Source: Desulfurococcales archaeon (GTDB lineage: Archaea > Thermoproteota > Thermoprotei_A > Sulfolobales > Desulfurococcaceae). Taken from it: a stretch of 5,394 bases of DNA. The notes beneath the pieces were generated by a model, which was not told the DNA's origin, ran no database searches, and saw only the letters and a list, made by a program, of their open reading frames with translations. The stretch is taken from NCBI GenBank assembly GCA_015521265.1, contig WAON01000117.1:1-5394 (forward strand). Direction: 5' to 3'. Each line of letters starts with the position of its first letter. Within the stretch, counting starts at the first letter, position 1. The position numbers and the translations under genes are program-made. Positions 5,271 through 5,394 of the stretch are shown piece after piece.

Positions 5271-5278
5271 TTTAAAAG
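5271..5278 (+). promoter_or_regulatory. TATA-like element upstream of the right-edge gene
   Basis: TTTAAAAG on the plus strand, preceding the putative thymidylate kinase gene. It would start transcription near 5300 and give a leader of about 65 nt containing the hairpin at 5318-5333. A second, weaker box (AGTATATG, 5301-5308) would give a leader of about 35 nt. Confidence 0.35.
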
Positions 5279-5317
5279 ATTATTTTTCCAGGCGTGAACT
5301 AGTATATGTGGTTTTTC

Positions 5318-5333
5318 AGAACCGTGAGGTTCT
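5318..5333 (+). other. Small hairpin with a GTGA (GNRA-type) tetraloop
   Basis: AGAACC, then GTGA, then GGTTCT form a perfect 6-bp stem closing a GNRA-class tetraloop if transcribed on the plus strand. It lies in the predicted leader of the right-edge gene, about 20 nt ahead of its binding site. It may be chance; GNRA loops are favoured in structured RNA, which is why it is recorded. Confidence 0.35.
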
Positions 5334-5354
5334 TCATCCCTATTCCGTTTTCTA

Positions 5355-5359
5355 GGTGG
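5355..5359 (+). promoter_or_regulatory. Ribosome binding site of the right-edge gene
   Basis: GGTGG lies five bases before the TTG at 5365. An in-frame TAG at 5353-5355 abuts it, so the gene can start only at GTG 5356 or TTG 5365. The binding site favours the TTG. Confidence 0.5.
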
Positions 5360-5364
5360 GTCTT

Positions 5365-5394
5365 TTGAGAGGAGGATTCATCATTTTCGTTGAA
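5365..5394 (+). CDS. tmk: Partial N-terminus, probable thymidylate kinase
   Basis: Ten codons before the window ends, read as MRGGFIIFVE with TTG as start. Thymidylate kinases commonly open with a short charged or glycine lead-in, then a hydrophobic strand ending in Glu, directly followed by a P-loop (GxDGxGKT/S). This fragment fits the strand-plus-Glu opening, but the P-loop lies outside the window. The enzyme would phosphorylate dTMP to dTDP. Support comes from the good binding site and the in-frame stop immediately upstream. With only ten residues, other P-loop proteins or a chance frame remain possible. Confidence 0.45.
   Translation, partial: MRGGFIIFVE

Noticed and set aside
5318..5385. 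Possible C/D-box sRNA on the minus strand (ATGATGA as box C, CTGA as box D)
   Set aside because: The boxes are about 60 nt apart, no matching D' and C' boxes are seen, and there is no terminal stem; it does not fit the compact archaeal form.
139..5385. Near-repeat AGAGGAGGATT(ATT)CATC at both ends of the window (142-159 and 5368-5382)
   Set aside because: A 15-base purine-rich match with a 3-base gap; too short and unaccompanied by flanking similarity or inverted repeats to suggest a mobile element boundary.
5299..5394. Minus-strand frame open from the right edge to TAG 5301-5299
   Set aside because: Polar low-complexity translation (FNENDESSSQ...) opposite the better supported plus-strand start with a binding site; 31 open codons can occur by chance.

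Overview
The window looks like a chromosomal stretch of a hyperthermophilic crenarchaeon (Thermoproteota), most likely Desulfurococcales-like; the order is an inference from gene content and protein style, not a proven placement. Evidence: every recognisable gene is archaeal information-processing or protein-quality-control machinery, AGA/AGG and ATA codons are common, ribosome binding sites are of the GGTGG/GAGGTGG type, TATA-box promoters are visible, several genes appear to start at TTG, and leaders are very short.

Layout from left to right. 1-103 (minus): probable 5' part of an unrecognised gene running off the left edge. 215-2440 (minus): Cdc48/VAT-type double-AAA ATPase (p97 homologue), complete, with a Leu-Tyr-Ala C-terminus of the proteasome-docking HbYX type. 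2441-2596: intergenic region with tandem TATA-like elements and a strong GC hairpin in the presumed cdc48 leader. 2597-3118 (minus): two-gene unit of a small zinc-ribbon protein followed by translation elongation factor aEF-1beta. 3119-3242: divergent promoter region holding a 20-bp interrupted palindrome. 3243-4693 (plus): pth2 (archaeal/eukaryotic-type peptidyl-tRNA hydrolase) and truD (tRNA pseudouridine synthase), overlapping by ATGA. 4690-5193 (minus): zinc-finger plus KH-like protein of the NusA-like archaeal group, convergent with truD so that both stop codons lie in one CTAG. 5194-5364: divergent intergenic region. 5365-5394 (plus): first ten codons of what is probably thymidylate kinase, cut by the right edge.

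The genes share a theme of translation and its quality control: aEF-1beta recharges aEF-1alpha with GTP, Pth2 rescues peptidyl-tRNA, TruD modifies tRNA, the zinc-ribbon and KH proteins are candidate RNA- or transcription-associated factors, and Cdc48 unfolds proteins, plausibly for the 20S proteasome. I see no mobile element, CRISPR array, tRNA, rRNA or obvious foreign DNA. No clearly new system is visible. The points most worth a second look are the palindrome between the divergent genes, the G-run/TTG start signature shared by three genes, the Cdc48 leader hairpin and C-terminal motif, and the extreme compaction at gene ends.
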